A stretch of 64,000 bases of DNA from the NCBI RefSeq assembly GCF_003050935.1, contig NZ_QAOX01000013.1, forward strand, positions 1-64,000, read 5' to 3'. Source of the DNA: Luteibacter sp. OK325 (GTDB lineage: Bacteria; Pseudomonadota; Gammaproteobacteria; Xanthomonadales; Rhodanobacteraceae). This document shows, in pieces, positions 1 through 9,899 of the stretch. Numbering within the stretch: the stretch's first letter is position 1; each line of letters opens with the position of its first letter. The position numbers and the translations under genes were made by a program. Under the pieces are notes generated by a model, which did not search any database, was not told where the DNA came from, and was given only the letters and a program-made list of their open reading frames with translations.

Positions 1-255
1 TTTCTGCGTCAGGACATTTCGTCCTAGTGAGCCGCCCATTCTATATCGTTTTTCGTTTCCGTCAACACCCTCGTGAATCTTTTTTTCGAGGTTGTTGGTG
101 AAGCCGAAGAACTGTCGCGTGGGTGACTTTCGTCGCGACCAGAAGAGAAGTATAGGCTTGGGGAGCACTTCTGTGAAGGGGTTTTCGACATCTTTCTGAA
201 AAAAAGTCACACGCTAGACTTATAACTTCGACTCACACTAATAAGGTGTAAAAAA
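1..255. other. Gene-free leader/spacer with T-tracts and a hairpin
   Basis: No convincing coding frame is visible. The stretch is much more AT-rich than its surroundings, with T-runs near 48-55 and 80-86 and an A-run near 199-205. A small hairpin (AGGAC/GTCCT) lies near 11-25, and AGAAGT (146-151) pairs with ACTTCT (167-172). The 3' end supplies the leader and ribosome site (AAGGTG) of the DUF192 gene. It could be the 3' end of an upstream operon plus a promoter region. The left edge is cut by the window, so I cannot assign it. Confidence 0.4.
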
Positions 256-699
256 ATGCTCGCACGCCTTCTTCCCGCGACACTGATTTTCCTGTCGCTG
301 GGCGCCCACGCTGCACCGCCTCCCACCGTCACGTTACACGGCAAGACCTTCAGCACGGAATTCGCCGCGGACGACGCTTCGCGTGAGCACGGCCTGATGG
401 ACCGGACCGAGCTGAAGGCCGATCACAGCATGCTTTTCTTCTTCCAGGACGACGAACCACGCGCCTTCTGGATGAAGAACACCCTCATCCCGCTGGATAT
501 CCTGTATTTCGACGGTGCGCGCAAGCTCGTCTCCATGCAGCTCAACGCGCAGCCGTGCAAGGCCGATCCCTGTGCCATCTACCCCAGCGACGGGGCCGCA
601 CGTTACGTCCTGGAGCTTCCGGCGGGTACCGCGGGCAAGCTGGGGCTGAAGCTGGGCGAGCCGCTGACCATCACCGGCGATCCGGGCACCGTGCACTGA
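256..699 (+). CDS. DUF192 family exported protein
   Basis: The product is 147 aa with an N-terminal signal peptide ending near AHA (residues 17-19). The remainder is a single DUF192 domain, with the diagnostic stretch RAFWMKNTLIPLDILYFD near residues 69-86 and an N-terminal EHGLMDR segment. DUF192 proteins are small, usually exported beta-proteins of unknown biochemical role. The start is supported by AAGGTG eight bases upstream. The 3' end overlaps a convergent small reading frame. Family assignment is firm; function is unknown. Confidence 0.85.
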   Translation: MLARLLPATLIFLSLGAHAAPPPTVTLHGKTFSTEFAADDASREHGLMDRTELKADHSMLFFFQDDEPRAFWMKNTLIPLDILYFDGARKLVSMQLNAQPCKADPCAIYPSDGAARYVLELPAGTAGKLGLKLGEPLTITGDPGTVH

Positions 700-812
700 T
701 CGGGCAAGGAGCCGCGCTCGCACGGTACGCCGACGTGATACGGGACGAGGGACGCCGGGTCGACGCCGGTCAGCTCGTCCCATTGGTCTTCGAACGGAAT
801 GAATCGCTGCAT
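603..812 (-). CDS. Small hypothetical protein overlapping the DUF192 gene tail to tail
   Basis: The frame encodes 69 aa beginning MQRFIPFEDQWDEL, a composition typical of a real acidic/aromatic N-terminus. An excellent ribosome site (GGAGGA, on the minus strand) sits eight bases before the ATG. The last about 30 codons are antisense to the end of the DUF192 gene and are low-complexity Ser/Pro, so only the first about 39 residues look constrained. I do not recognise a named family. The alternative is a chance frame, but the ribosome site argues against that. Confidence 0.5.
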   Translation of the reverse strand: MQRFIPFEDQWDELTGVDPASLVPYHVGVPCERGSLPDQCTVPGSPVMVSGSPSFSPSLPAVPAGSSRT

Positions 813-934
813 GACAGGCTTCCTCCACGGGATCGGCGCACATTGCGTGGCCTCGTGACTATGGAAGCAGGCTTTCCTGCCTTATTACTGACCGAATGGG
901 GCGAAATGGTGTCAGGCCCATCCCCGGGTCATTA

Positions 935-1126
935 TCAGTCGATCTCGACCATTTCGAAGTCGTCCTTGGTCACGCCACAGTCCGGGCACGTCCAGGTATC
1001 CGGGATATCTTCCCAGCGGGTGCCGGGCGCGATGTCCTCTTCGGGCAGGCCCAGGGCTTCGTCGTAGATGAAGCCGCAGACGACGCACATCCATTTACGA
1101 AGGGTGGTTTCGGTGCTCTGGCTCAT
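935..1126 (-). CDS. rubA: Rubredoxin
   Basis: The 63 aa protein carries both rubredoxin knuckles, CVVCG (near residues 14-18) and CPDCG (near 47-51), that bind one Fe in a Cys4 site. The segment between them ([20 protein letters not shown]) is typical. It is a cytoplasmic one-electron carrier; the electron partner is not encoded nearby. Length and motifs are complete. It is divergent from thiE with about 96 bp between the starts. Confidence 0.95.
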   Translation of the reverse strand: MSQSTETTLRKWMCVVCGFIYDEALGLPEEDIAPGTRWEDIPDTWTCPDCGVTKDDFEMVEID

Positions 1127-1222
1127 GGCTTTGCGTATTGTCGTGAAGCGAGGAAGTCGCCCATTCTGTCACCCTCCGGCGCAACGAGGCTAGCGCGCCA
1201 CCGTCACATTCCAAGGATCCCC

Positions 1223-1870
1223 ATGACCACCCTCCTCCGAAACCGACTCCATGGCCAGGGCGTCTACGCCATCACCGACGGCCCCCGGGACGACCTGTTC
1301 GCGGCCGTGGAAGCCGCCCTTGCCGGCGGGGTCCGCCTCTTGCAGTACCGGGACAAGACAAAGGACACCGAGCGGCGCCGGGCCGAAGCCGCCGAACTGG
1401 CCAGCATGTGCGCGCGCTATGAAGTGCCTCTTATAGTGAACGACGACGTGCCGCTCGCCCTCGAGGTCGGTGGCGGCGTCCATCTGGGCCGCGAAGACGT
1501 ATCGATCGCCGAGGCCCGGGCGGCGCTGGGTCCCGATGCCATCATCGGCGTCTCCTGCTACGGCTCGATCGACCGCGCGCGCCAGCTCCAGGCCGAAGGG
1601 GCCGATTACCTGGCTTTGGGCGCCATGTACCCGTCGACGACCAAACCGCATGCGGCCGTGGTCGCCCACGACGTATTGACGCAGGCGAAGGCCCTTGGCC
1701 TTCCCGTCGTGGCGATCGGCGGCATCACCCCCGACAATGCAGGGGTATTGATCGACGCCGGTGCCGATTATGTTGCCGTGGTATCCGCGATTTTCGCGGC
1801 GGCGGACATCCAGACGGCAACCCGGCAATTCGCCAACCTTTTCGATCCACGTCCCGGAATCATTCGATGA
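1223..1870 (+). CDS. thiE: Thiamine-phosphate synthase
   Basis: The product (215 aa) joins hydroxymethylpyrimidine diphosphate and thiazole phosphate to give thiamine phosphate. Family signatures are visible: YAITD near the N-terminus, [39 protein letters not shown](T)TK and VAIGGI. The frame stays open further upstream, but the ATG at 1223 follows AAGGA and matches the family N-terminus. Its stop overlaps the hemL start (ATGA), so the two are probably translationally coupled. No TPP riboswitch is visible in front of it. Confidence 0.95.
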   Translation: MTTLLRNRLHGQGVYAITDGPRDDLFAAVEAALAGGVRLLQYRDKTKDTERRRAEAAELASMCARYEVPLIVNDDVPLALEVGGGVHLGREDVSIAEARAALGPDAIIGVSCYGSIDRARQLQAEGADYLALGAMYPSTTKPHAAVVAHDVLTQAKALGLPVVAIGGITPDNAGVLIDAGADYVAVVSAIFAAADIQTATRQFANLFDPRPGIIR

Positions 1871-3147
1871 CCACGAACCATGAACTCTTCGCCCGTGCCC
1901 AGAAGCTGCTGCCCGGCGGGGTGAACTCGCCCGTGCGCGCCTTCCGGTCCGTCGGCGGCGAGCCATTCTTCACCGAGCGCGCCGACGGTGCGTACCTGTG
2001 GGACGTGGAGGGCAAGCGCTATATCGACTACGTGGGCTCGTGGGGTCCGATGATCGTCGGTCACAACCACCCTGCCGTGCGCGAGGCCGTGGAGCGGGCC
2101 ATCCGCCATGGCCTTTCGTTCGGCACGCCCTGCGCCGCCGAAGTGACGATGGCCGAGACGATCGTCTCGCTCATCCCGGCGGTGGACATGGTGCGCATGG
2201 TCAATTCGGGTACGGAGGCCACGATGTCGGCTATCCGTCTTGCCCGGGGCGCTACCGGCCGCTCGAAGATCGTGAAGTTCGAAGGCTGCTATCACGGCCA
2301 TGGCGACAGCTTTCTGGTGAAGGCCGGCTCGGGCGCGCTCACGTTCGGCGTACCTACCTCGCCCGGCGTACCCAAGGCTTCGGCCGACCTGACCCTCACC
2401 CTGCCCTACAACGACATCGACGCCGCGAGGATGCTGTTCACCCAGGAGGGCAAGGAAATCGCCGGCCTCATCATCGAACCGGTCGCCGGCAACATGAACT
2501 GCATCCCGCCGAAGGAGGGCTACCTGCAGGCGTTGCGCGAGCTGTGCACCGAACATGGCGTGCTACTGATCTTCGACGAGGTTATGACTGGTTTCCGCGT
2601 CGCCCTCGGTGGCGCGCAGGCCTACTACGGCATCACGCCCGACCTGACCTGCTTCGGCAAGATCATCGGTGGCGGCATGCCGGTCGGCGCCTATGGCGGC
2701 CGCCGTGACCTGATGGAACAGATCGCGCCGGCGGGCCCGATCTATCAGGCAGGTACGCTTTCGGGCAATCCCGTGGCCATGGCCGCGGGCCTCGCCATGC
2801 TTGGGCTGATCCAGGCGCCAGGCTTCTACGAGGACCTGACGGCACGCACGGTCCGGCTCACCGATGGCATCCTCGCTGAAGCGAAGAAGGCTGGCGTGCC
2901 TTTCAGCGTGAACCGCGTCGGCGCGATGTTCGGCCTGTTCTTCACCGACGAAACGGTGGAGAGCTATGCACAGGCGACCACGGCGGACGTCGCGTCATTC
3001 AACCGTTTCTTCCACGGCATGCTGGAGCGCGGTGTGTACCTGGCACCCTCGGCGTTCGAAGCGGGCTTCGTTTCCAGCGCGCACGATGACGATGTGATTG
3101 CCGAGACGGTAGCGACGGCCGGCGAGGTGTTCGCCTCGCTGGGGTGA
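1867..3147 (+). CDS. hemL: Glutamate-1-semialdehyde 2,1-aminomutase
   Basis: This PLP enzyme (426 aa) converts glutamate-1-semialdehyde to 5-aminolevulinate, the first committed tetrapyrrole precursor in the C5 pathway. Visible hallmarks are [13 protein letters not shown] at the N-terminus, [44 protein letters not shown], the PLP-lysine region [18 protein letters not shown], and [16 protein letters not shown]. The length is normal. It overlaps thiE by four bases. The heme link is echoed far downstream by hemW. Confidence 0.97.
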   Translation: MTTNHELFARAQKLLPGGVNSPVRAFRSVGGEPFFTERADGAYLWDVEGKRYIDYVGSWGPMIVGHNHPAVREAVERAIRHGLSFGTPCAAEVTMAETIVSLIPAVDMVRMVNSGTEATMSAIRLARGATGRSKIVKFEGCYHGHGDSFLVKAGSGALTFGVPTSPGVPKASADLTLTLPYNDIDAARMLFTQEGKEIAGLIIEPVAGNMNCIPPKEGYLQALRELCTEHGVLLIFDEVMTGFRVALGGAQAYYGITPDLTCFGKIIGGGMPVGAYGGRRDLMEQIAPAGPIYQAGTLSGNPVAMAAGLAMLGLIQAPGFYEDLTARTVRLTDGILAEAKKAGVPFSVNRVGAMFGLFFTDETVESYAQATTADVASFNRFFHGMLERGVYLAPSAFEAGFVSSAHDDDVIAETVATAGEVFASLG

Positions 3148-3165
3148 GCGACAAAAGCTGGCTTG

Positions 3166-3253
3166 TGTGGGAGCCCGCTATGCCGGCGATGGGGGTTGAG
3201 GCAACCTGGCTATCGCCGCTGAAGCGGCTCCCACAACAAGACAGCTCCCACAA
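3166..3253. repeat. REP-like palindromic repeat, pair of inverted hairpins
   Basis: First copy of the window's main intergenic repeat: TGTGGGAGCC plus a short hairpin, about 35 bp of filler, then the inverse copy ending GGCTCCCACA, and a third partial GCTCCCACA. It sits between the convergent ends of hemL and argD. The left unit (CCCGCTATGCCGGC) is a degenerate version of the GCCGG-stem variant; the right unit is the GCCGC/GCGGC variant. Confidence 0.85.
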
Positions 3254-3263
3254 AACACTCGAA

Positions 3264-4511
3264 TCAGGCGACTTTCGCTTCCTGCGCGAATACCGCCAGC
3301 GCGGCATGAAGCCGCTCGAGGCCTTCCGCGGTTTCCTCATCGGTGATGGTCAGCGGCGGGACGATGCGCAGCACGTCCGGGCCGGCCTGGAGGAGCAGCA
3401 GACCGTGGGCAGCGGCGAGGTCGAGGATTTCACCCGCGCGGCCGGCGTAAGCACTCTCGAGCACCGCGCCGATCATCAGGCCGCGGCCACGGATTTCGGA
3501 GAACAGGTGGAATTCGTGGTTGAGCTTGTTCAGGCCCGTGCGCAGGTCGTTGGCCTGGCGCTCGACGTTGAGCATGACGGCCGGCGAAGCGATCTTGGCC
3601 AGCGCCACGCGCGCCACCGCCGCAGCCATCGGGTTACCGCCGAAGGTCGTTCCGTGGGCGCCGAACTGCATCACCTCGGACACCTTGGGGCCAACCAGCA
3701 TGGCGCCGATCGGGAAACCGGCACCTAGCGCCTTGGCCAGGGTGACGATGTCCGGCGTGACGTGATCATGGGTATGCGCGAAGAGCGTGCCCGTGCGGCC
3801 CATACCGCACTGGATCTCGTCCAGCACCATGAGAGCGCCGTGCGCGTCGCACAGCTCGCGCACTTTCTTCAGGAAACCCGGTTCGGCCGGCATGACACCG
3901 CCCTCGCCCTGCACCGGCTCGAGCATCACGGCGGCCACGTCACCGTGGGCCATGGCTTCTTCGAGGGCTGTCGGGTCGTTGAACGGGACATAGCGGAAGC
4001 CGCCCGGAAGCGGCTCGTAGCCTTCCTGGTACTTCGGCTGGGCGGTCGCCGTCACCGAGGCCAGGGTACGGCCATGGAAGGAGCCCTTGAAGGTGACGAT
4101 GAAGCGCTTCTCGGGCGGACGGCCCTGCGAAGCCGCCCACTTGCGCACCAGCTTGATCGCGGCCTCGTTGGCCTCGGTGCCGGAGTTGCACAGGAAAACG
4201 CGCTCGGCGAACGGCGCGTGCTCGACCAGTTCCTGGGCCAGGTGCAACGGCGGCTCGGAATAAAAGACGTTGCTGGCGTGCCAGAGCTTGTTGGCCTGGC
4301 CGACGAGTGCGGCGACGAGATCCGGATCCTGGTGGCCCAGGGCGTTCACGGCGATACCAGCGCCGAAATCGATGTAATCGCGGCCTTCCGTATCCCAGAC
4401 GCGGGAACCCTTCCCGTGATCGAGGATGACATCACGCGGGCGATAGACGGACAGCCAGTAACGCTTGCCCAGGCCAACGAGATCGGAGGGTGTGACAGGG
4501 TGCGACGACAT
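3264..4511 (-). CDS. argD: Acetylornithine aminotransferase
   Basis: A class-III PLP aminotransferase of 415 aa. Visible signatures are YWLSVYRPRDVIL near the N-terminus, FCNSGTEANEAA (here FLCNSGTEANEAAIKL), FKGSFHGRT, MLEPVQGEGG, LDEIQCGMGRTG, the PLP-lysine region VTLAKALGAGFPIGAM, and HGTTFGGNP. It transfers an amino group to N-acetylglutamate semialdehyde in arginine synthesis; the succinyldiaminopimelate reaction is a common second activity. The open frame extends upstream to 4958, but the ATG at 4511 gives the family N-terminus and length. Confidence 0.9.
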   Translation of the reverse strand: MSSHPVTPSDLVGLGKRYWLSVYRPRDVILDHGKGSRVWDTEGRDYIDFGAGIAVNALGHQDPDLVAALVGQANKLWHASNVFYSEPPLHLAQELVEHAPFAERVFLCNSGTEANEAAIKLVRKWAASQGRPPEKRFIVTFKGSFHGRTLASVTATAQPKYQEGYEPLPGGFRYVPFNDPTALEEAMAHGDVAAVMLEPVQGEGGVMPAEPGFLKKVRELCDAHGALMVLDEIQCGMGRTGTLFAHTHDHVTPDIVTLAKALGAGFPIGAMLVGPKVSEVMQFGAHGTTFGGNPMAAAVARVALAKIASPAVMLNVERQANDLRTGLNKLNHEFHLFSEIRGRGLMIGAVLESAYAGRAGEILDLAAAHGLLLLQAGPDVLRIVPPLTITDEETAEGLERLHAALAVFAQEAKVA

Positions 4512-4682
4512 GGTGCTGACTCGGATGGATTTTGTTAGCTCATCATATGGGCGACGGCCTGCGCGGACAACGCGCGGCGTGTACCGCCGGTGCAACGTTT
4601 TGTTACACGTCGCTACACCGCCTGAACGCCCCGTTTCGGTGCGCTTGCCGAAAATGCCTTGCGAATCAAAGGAAGCACCCCG

Positions 4683-4698
4683 TGGCACGGCGCTTGCT
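4683..4698 (+). promoter_or_regulatory. Sigma-54 (-24/-12) promoter
   Basis: TGGCACGGCGCTTGCT matches the sigma-54 consensus TGGCACG-N4-TTGCW at every position, with GG and GC separated by exactly ten bases. It points away from argD into the gap before the activator gene. Predicted start is about 12 bases after the -12 GC, near 4709-4712. No protein-coding gene follows it on this strand. Confidence 0.75.
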
Positions 4699-4708
4699 GC
4701 CGTAGTCG

Positions 4709-4810
4709 GCAAGGCCCTGTGAAGCCCGCGATGTTCGTTCGCCCGACGACCCTGCCAAGCCGGACGACGAATGGGAACTCCCGGTCCCCCAGAGGGCCGG
4801 GAGTTTTCTT
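4709..4810 (+). ncRNA. Candidate sigma-54-dependent small RNA (about 100 nt)
   Basis: The RNA is inferred from a perfect -24/-12 promoter at 4683-4698 and a strong Rho-independent terminator at 4776-4810 on the same strand, with no credible protein frame between. The neighbours (argD and the activator) both lie on the opposite strand, so the terminator has no protein gene to serve. The 5' part contains CGACGAC/CGGACGACGA segments that could be unpaired, and the U-rich tail would suit Hfq. A sigma-54 enhancer-binding protein is encoded immediately next door. I do not recognise a known sRNA family. Confidence 0.6.
4776..4810 (+). terminator. Rho-independent terminator of the candidate sRNA
   Basis: AACTCCCGG (4776-4784) pairs perfectly with CCGGGAGTT (4797-4805), and three further pairs close a six-base loop. 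A TTTTCTT tract follows on the + strand. On the - strand the hairpin is followed only by TTCCCATT, so it is a much better + strand terminator than a terminator for the convergent activator gene. Confidence 0.8.
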
Positions 4811-4840
4811 CACTCCCCGTCAGGAGGGGGCCGAACCCGG

Positions 4841-6175
<1,335 letters not shown>

Positions 6176-6385
6176 GCCTGCTCCTCACCCGTTACGTGGC
6201 CTGCTGCCGGCTTCGCGGATTCAATCCTGGACCCGCCGCCGGCACCCCTGCAGGCCGGCAAGCCCCACATCGTCGTGCGTGTGTCAGACGACAGCGACGG
6301 GCTCGAAGTTATACCGGCATGCCGAAAGCGGCCATACACCAAACGGGCTAGCCTCCAGAGCCATACGGGTGCATCGCCGCGCTAG

Positions 6386-7201
6386 CTACAGAAACAAATC
6401 CGGTAGTAGGGGCTGGCCAGGTGCCACCGCGTAGCGATCGAAGTCGGTGACACCTTCTTCGCGCAGCACGTCTTCATCGATGTAGAAGCGCCCGGTGAAG
6501 TCGCGTGATGAACGAGTGAGGATCGCGTGCGCCGCGTCCGCGACGATGTCTGGCGTACGGCAGTTCTCGGGGCGAACGCCGTCGATCATCGCGATGGCGG
6601 CCGTGGCAATGACGGTTCTCGGCCACAACGCGTTCACCGCGATGCCGAGGGACTTGAACTCGGGCGCCATGCCGAGCACGCACAGGCTCATACCAAACTT
6701 GGCAATGGTGTACGCGACATGTGGTTCATACCATGCCGGGTCGATGCTCGGCGGCGGCGAGAGCATAAGCACCTGGGGATTCTCTGCGTTCTTCAGGTAC
6801 GGCAGGCAGGCTTGCGTGGTCAGGAAGGTGCCGCGCGTATTCACCTGCTGCATGAGATCGAAACGCTTCATCGGCGTGTTCTCCACGCCGGCCAGCCAGA
6901 TCGCACTGGCATTGTTCACCACGATATCGATGCCGCCGAAGCGTTCGGCCGCCGTGGCAGCGGCCATGCGCACTTCCGCTTCTTCGCGGATATCCACTTT
7001 CAAGGGCAACGCGTGTCCACCCGCCGCTTCGATTTCCGCCGCGGCGCTGTGAATGGTGCCGGGCAGTTTGGGATTGGCGACGCTGCTCTTGGCCGCGATG
7101 ACGATGTTGGCGCCGTCGCGCGCAGCGCGCAGCGCGATGGCCAACCCGATGCCGCGAGAGGCGCCGGTAATGAAGAGCGTCTTCCCTGCGAGTGAGGTCA
7201 T
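6386..7201 (-). CDS. SDR family oxidoreductase
   Basis: The 271 aa protein shows the short-chain dehydrogenase pattern: cofactor loop TGASRGIGLAIA near the N-terminus, NNASAIW, and catalytic YTIAK (Tyr and Lys) with an upstream Ser in LMLSPPP. The region around these resembles the HSDL2-like/SDR_c9 group, usually linked to lipid or acyl metabolism; the substrate is not known. The ATG at 7201 follows AAAGGA. It is 11 bases downstream of the Lon-N domain gene and may share its transcript. Confidence 0.85.
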   Translation of the reverse strand: MTSLAGKTLFITGASRGIGLAIALRAARDGANIVIAAKSSVANPKLPGTIHSAAAEIEAAGGHALPLKVDIREEAEVRMAAATAAERFGGIDIVVNNASAIWLAGVENTPMKRFDLMQQVNTRGTFLTTQACLPYLKNAENPQVLMLSPPPSIDPAWYEPHVAYTIAKFGMSLCVLGMAPEFKSLGIAVNALWPRTVIATAAIAMIDGVRPENCRTPDIVADAAHAILTRSSRDFTGRFYIDEDVLREEGVTDFDRYAVAPGQPLLPDLFL

Positions 7202-7212
7202 GGCAAATCCTT

Positions 7213-7815
7213 TTAAGGGCGCTGGAAGCGCGGAAGAATGTCGCGCAATTCGGCGAGCCGTTCGAGCGGGTCGTCGAGTTCGAGCATGTGCTGGCACTCG
7301 TTCGGATCCAGCGGCAGCAATTCGGATAGGCGGAAGCCCACCCAGCTGGCGTCGTCCGAACGCGTGGCTACGTCGTGCCGCCATGGTGGCTGCATCTGGT
7401 CGACGAGCCGCTCCAGGATGGTGGCGAGCAGCCCGAACTCGGGAGGTAGTGGTGCGATGTCCTCGGCTCGCCAGGTGGCGATGTCACCGCGGACCTGTCC
7501 GTCGGAGCGGATGCGGGTGCGCGTGACGCGAAAGCGCAGACCGCCCTCGGCGACGATGCCGAGCAGGCCGTCGTCGCTGGTATGAAAGTCGGTGATCGTG
7601 GCCAGCGTGCCCACCGCGGCGGGTACGGCCGGCTGCCCGGCTTCATGACCTTCGAGGATCATGCAGACGCCGAAAGGCCGGCCCGTTCGTGCGCACTCGC
7701 GCACCAGGTCGATGTAGCGCGGCTCGAAAATGCGCAGCTGCAACTGACCGCCCGGAAAGAGGACGTTCGACAAGGGGAACAGCGGGTAATCTTGTCCGGG
7801 CGTGGTTGCAGCCAT
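7213..7815 (-). CDS. Lon N-terminal (LON substrate-binding) domain protein
   Basis: The 200 aa product is a stand-alone LON N-domain, with LFPLSNVLFPGGQLQLRIFEPRY at the start. The AAA+ ATPase and protease domains of Lon are absent, so it is not a protease. Such proteins are widespread in Xanthomonadales next to mpl; their role is not established. The start at 7815 gives the typical N-terminus. It lies 10 bases after mpl on the same strand. Confidence 0.85.
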   Translation of the reverse strand: MAATTPGQDYPLFPLSNVLFPGGQLQLRIFEPRYIDLVRECARTGRPFGVCMILEGHEAGQPAVPAAVGTLATITDFHTSDDGLLGIVAEGGLRFRVTRTRIRSDGQVRGDIATWRAEDIAPLPPEFGLLATILERLVDQMQPPWRHDVATRSDDASWVGFRLSELLPLDPNECQHMLELDDPLERLAELRDILPRFQRP

Positions 7816-7825
7816 GCCCGTGAGT

Positions 7826-9184
7826 CTAACCTGCGCGCAGCGCGGTAAAAAAGCGCCGCGGTGCCCCTTCGAAGCCACCGTTGGACATGAAGACGACATG
7901 GTCGCCCTCCTGCGTGTCCGCGGCGAGCGTGGCGACCAGCTCATCCACGGTAGCTATCGCCTTGCCACGACCATCGAGCGCCGCGGTGACATGCGCCGCA
8001 TCCCAGGCAAGCTCGGGACGATGGAGGAAGACCACGCGATCGGCATCGGCCAGCGAAGGTGCCAGGGCTTCGGAATGTGCGCCCAGACGCATGGAGTTGG
8101 AACGGGGCTCGAGCGCGACGACGATGCGGGCACCGTCGACCTTCGCACGCAGACCGGCCAGCGTCGTCGCGATCGCCGTCGGGTGGTGCGCGAAGTCGTC
8201 ATAGACCGTGACCCCACGCGCCTCACCGATCACTTCCATCCGACGACGCACGCTGGTAAAGCTGGCGAAGGCCGGCAGCAGGGCCACCGGATCCGCACCC
8301 GCTGCTGTCGCTGCCGCGAGAGCGGCCAGTCCGTTCATCACGTTATGCCGGCCCAGCGAGTTCCAGCGGACCTCGCCGAGTACATTGTCACCATGACGCA
8401 CGCGGAAGTGCGAGCCATCGGCGGCAAGTAGTTCGGCGCGCCAGTCGCCTGTGTCGATGCCGAAGGTTTCCACCGGTGTCCACGAACCCATCGCCAGCAC
8501 TTCGGCGAGGTAGGTATCTTCCGCGTTGACGATGAGGCGTCCGTTACCCGGCACGGTGCGCACCAGGTGATGGAACTGCCGCTGGATCGCAGCCACGTCG
8601 GGAAAGATATCCGCGTGGTCGTATTCGAGATTGTTGAGGATGGCGATGCGCGGGCGGTAGTGGACGAACTTGGAGCGCTTGTCGAAGAAGGCCGAGTCGT
8701 ACTCGTCGGCTTCGATGACGAAGGGCTTGCCCTGACCACGACGCGCCGAGACGTCGAAGTTGCCGGGCACGCCGCCGATGAGAAAGCCCGGAGAGAGGCC
8801 GGCCGACTCGAGCAGGTGCGCGAGCAGGCTCGTCGTGGTGGTCTTGCCGTGCGTGCCGGCTACGGCCAGCACCTCACGACCGCCCAGCAGCGTTTCACCC
8901 AGCCACTGCGGGCCCGAGATGTAACGCAGCCCTTCGTCGAGCATGTACTCGACCGCGGGATTACCGCGCACCATGGCATTGCCGACGACGACAAGGTCGG
9001 GGGCAGGCTGCAGGTATTCCGCCTTGTAGCCCTGCATCAGGCCGATGCCGAGCGCTTCGAGCTGGTCGCTCATGGGCGGATAGACGTTAGCGTCCGAGCC
9101 TTCGACGGTGAGGCCGAGCTCGCGTGCGAGCGCGGCGACGCCGCCCATGAAGGTGCCGCAGATACCGAGAATATGGACGCGCAT
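7826..9184 (-). CDS. mpl: UDP-N-acetylmuramate:L-alanyl-gamma-D-glutamyl-meso-diaminopimelate ligase
   Basis: A Mur-ligase family enzyme of 452 aa that re-attaches recycled murein tripeptide to UDP-MurNAc in the cytoplasm. The N-terminus MRVHILGICGTFMGG is typical of Mpl rather than MurC. The ATP loop is GTHGKTTTTSLLAH, and EADEYDSAFFDKRSKF and YDDFAHHPTAI are further family marks. The open frame extends about 29 codons upstream, but the ATG at 9184 fits the family. It is the likely first gene of an mpl, Lon-N, SDR run. Confidence 0.93.
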   Translation of the reverse strand: MRVHILGICGTFMGGVAALARELGLTVEGSDANVYPPMSDQLEALGIGLMQGYKAEYLQPAPDLVVVGNAMVRGNPAVEYMLDEGLRYISGPQWLGETLLGGREVLAVAGTHGKTTTTSLLAHLLESAGLSPGFLIGGVPGNFDVSARRGQGKPFVIEADEYDSAFFDKRSKFVHYRPRIAILNNLEYDHADIFPDVAAIQRQFHHLVRTVPGNGRLIVNAEDTYLAEVLAMGSWTPVETFGIDTGDWRAELLAADGSHFRVRHGDNVLGEVRWNSLGRHNVMNGLAALAAATAAGADPVALLPAFASFTSVRRRMEVIGEARGVTVYDDFAHHPTAIATTLAGLRAKVDGARIVVALEPRSNSMRLGAHSEALAPSLADADRVVFLHRPELAWDAAHVTAALDGRGKAIATVDELVATLAADTQEGDHVVFMSNGGFEGAPRRFFTALRAG

Positions 9185-9224
9185 CAGCCGATTCGTTGGG
9201 GCCCGCCGAAGCGGGCCGTGAGGG

Positions 9225-9809
9225 TCAGGCGCTGGCGGCCTGCACGCCGCCCGGCAGGACGCCGAGGACACGCCGGGTCACATCGTCGAGTTCGCCGACG
9301 CCATCGACGACCTGCAGCTTGCCGCGCTGTTTGTAGAAGTCCGCCACCGGGGCCGTCTGGTCGGCATAGATCTTCAGGCGGTTCTTCACGGTGTCCGGAT
9401 TGTCATCCGCACGGCCTTCCTTCCTGAAACGCTCTTCGCAGCGGTCGACGATGGCCTCGTCGGGTACGTCGAGCTTGACCACGACATCCAGCGGCTGGCC
9501 GATCCGGGCCAGCACGTCATCCAACGCAGCGGCCTGGGCCAGGTTGCGCGGGTAGCCGTCGAGGATGAAGCCCGGCTTGGCGTCCGGCTGGCTGAGGCGG
9601 TGCTCGATGATGCCGAGCATGATGTCGTCCGACAGCAGGATGCCCTGGTCCATCAGGCCCTTGGCCTTGATGCCCAGCTCGGTTCCGTCCTTGATCTCCG
9701 CGCGAAGCAGGTCGCCCGTGGAGATGTGGGGGACGCCGAGGCGCTCCTTGAGGCGGGTGGCCTGGGTACCCTTCCCGGAACCCGGGGCGCCGAATAGCAC
9801 GAGTCGCAT
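9225..9809 (-). CDS. adk: Adenylate kinase
   Basis: This 194 aa kinase interconverts ATP + AMP and 2 ADP. The P-loop is GAPGSGKGTQ at the N-terminus, followed by HISTGDLLRAE (AMP site) and DGYPRNLAQA. The LID region is the short form without zinc cysteines, which explains the length below the 214 aa enterobacterial type. The ATG at 9809 is chosen because it places MRLVLFGAPG at the N-terminus; the frame itself runs further upstream. It is 40 bases upstream of mpl on the same strand. Confidence 0.95.
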   Translation of the reverse strand: MRLVLFGAPGSGKGTQATRLKERLGVPHISTGDLLRAEIKDGTELGIKAKGLMDQGILLSDDIMLGIIEHRLSQPDAKPGFILDGYPRNLAQAAALDDVLARIGQPLDVVVKLDVPDEAIVDRCEERFRKEGRADDNPDTVKNRLKIYADQTAPVADFYKQRGKLQVVDGVGELDDVTRRVLGVLPGGVQAASA

Positions 9810-9899
9810 TGATGCTCCGTTACGTCGGGCGACAGGGGATAAGCCCAGCGCCGGACACAAGAAAATGGGTCTCAAGGTAACGGCAGGGCCTCGCTCGCG

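Noticed and set aside
866-881. Hairpin GCAGG-CTTT-CCTGC as terminator for the DUF192 gene
   Set aside because: Only five pairs and no T-tract; too weak to call.
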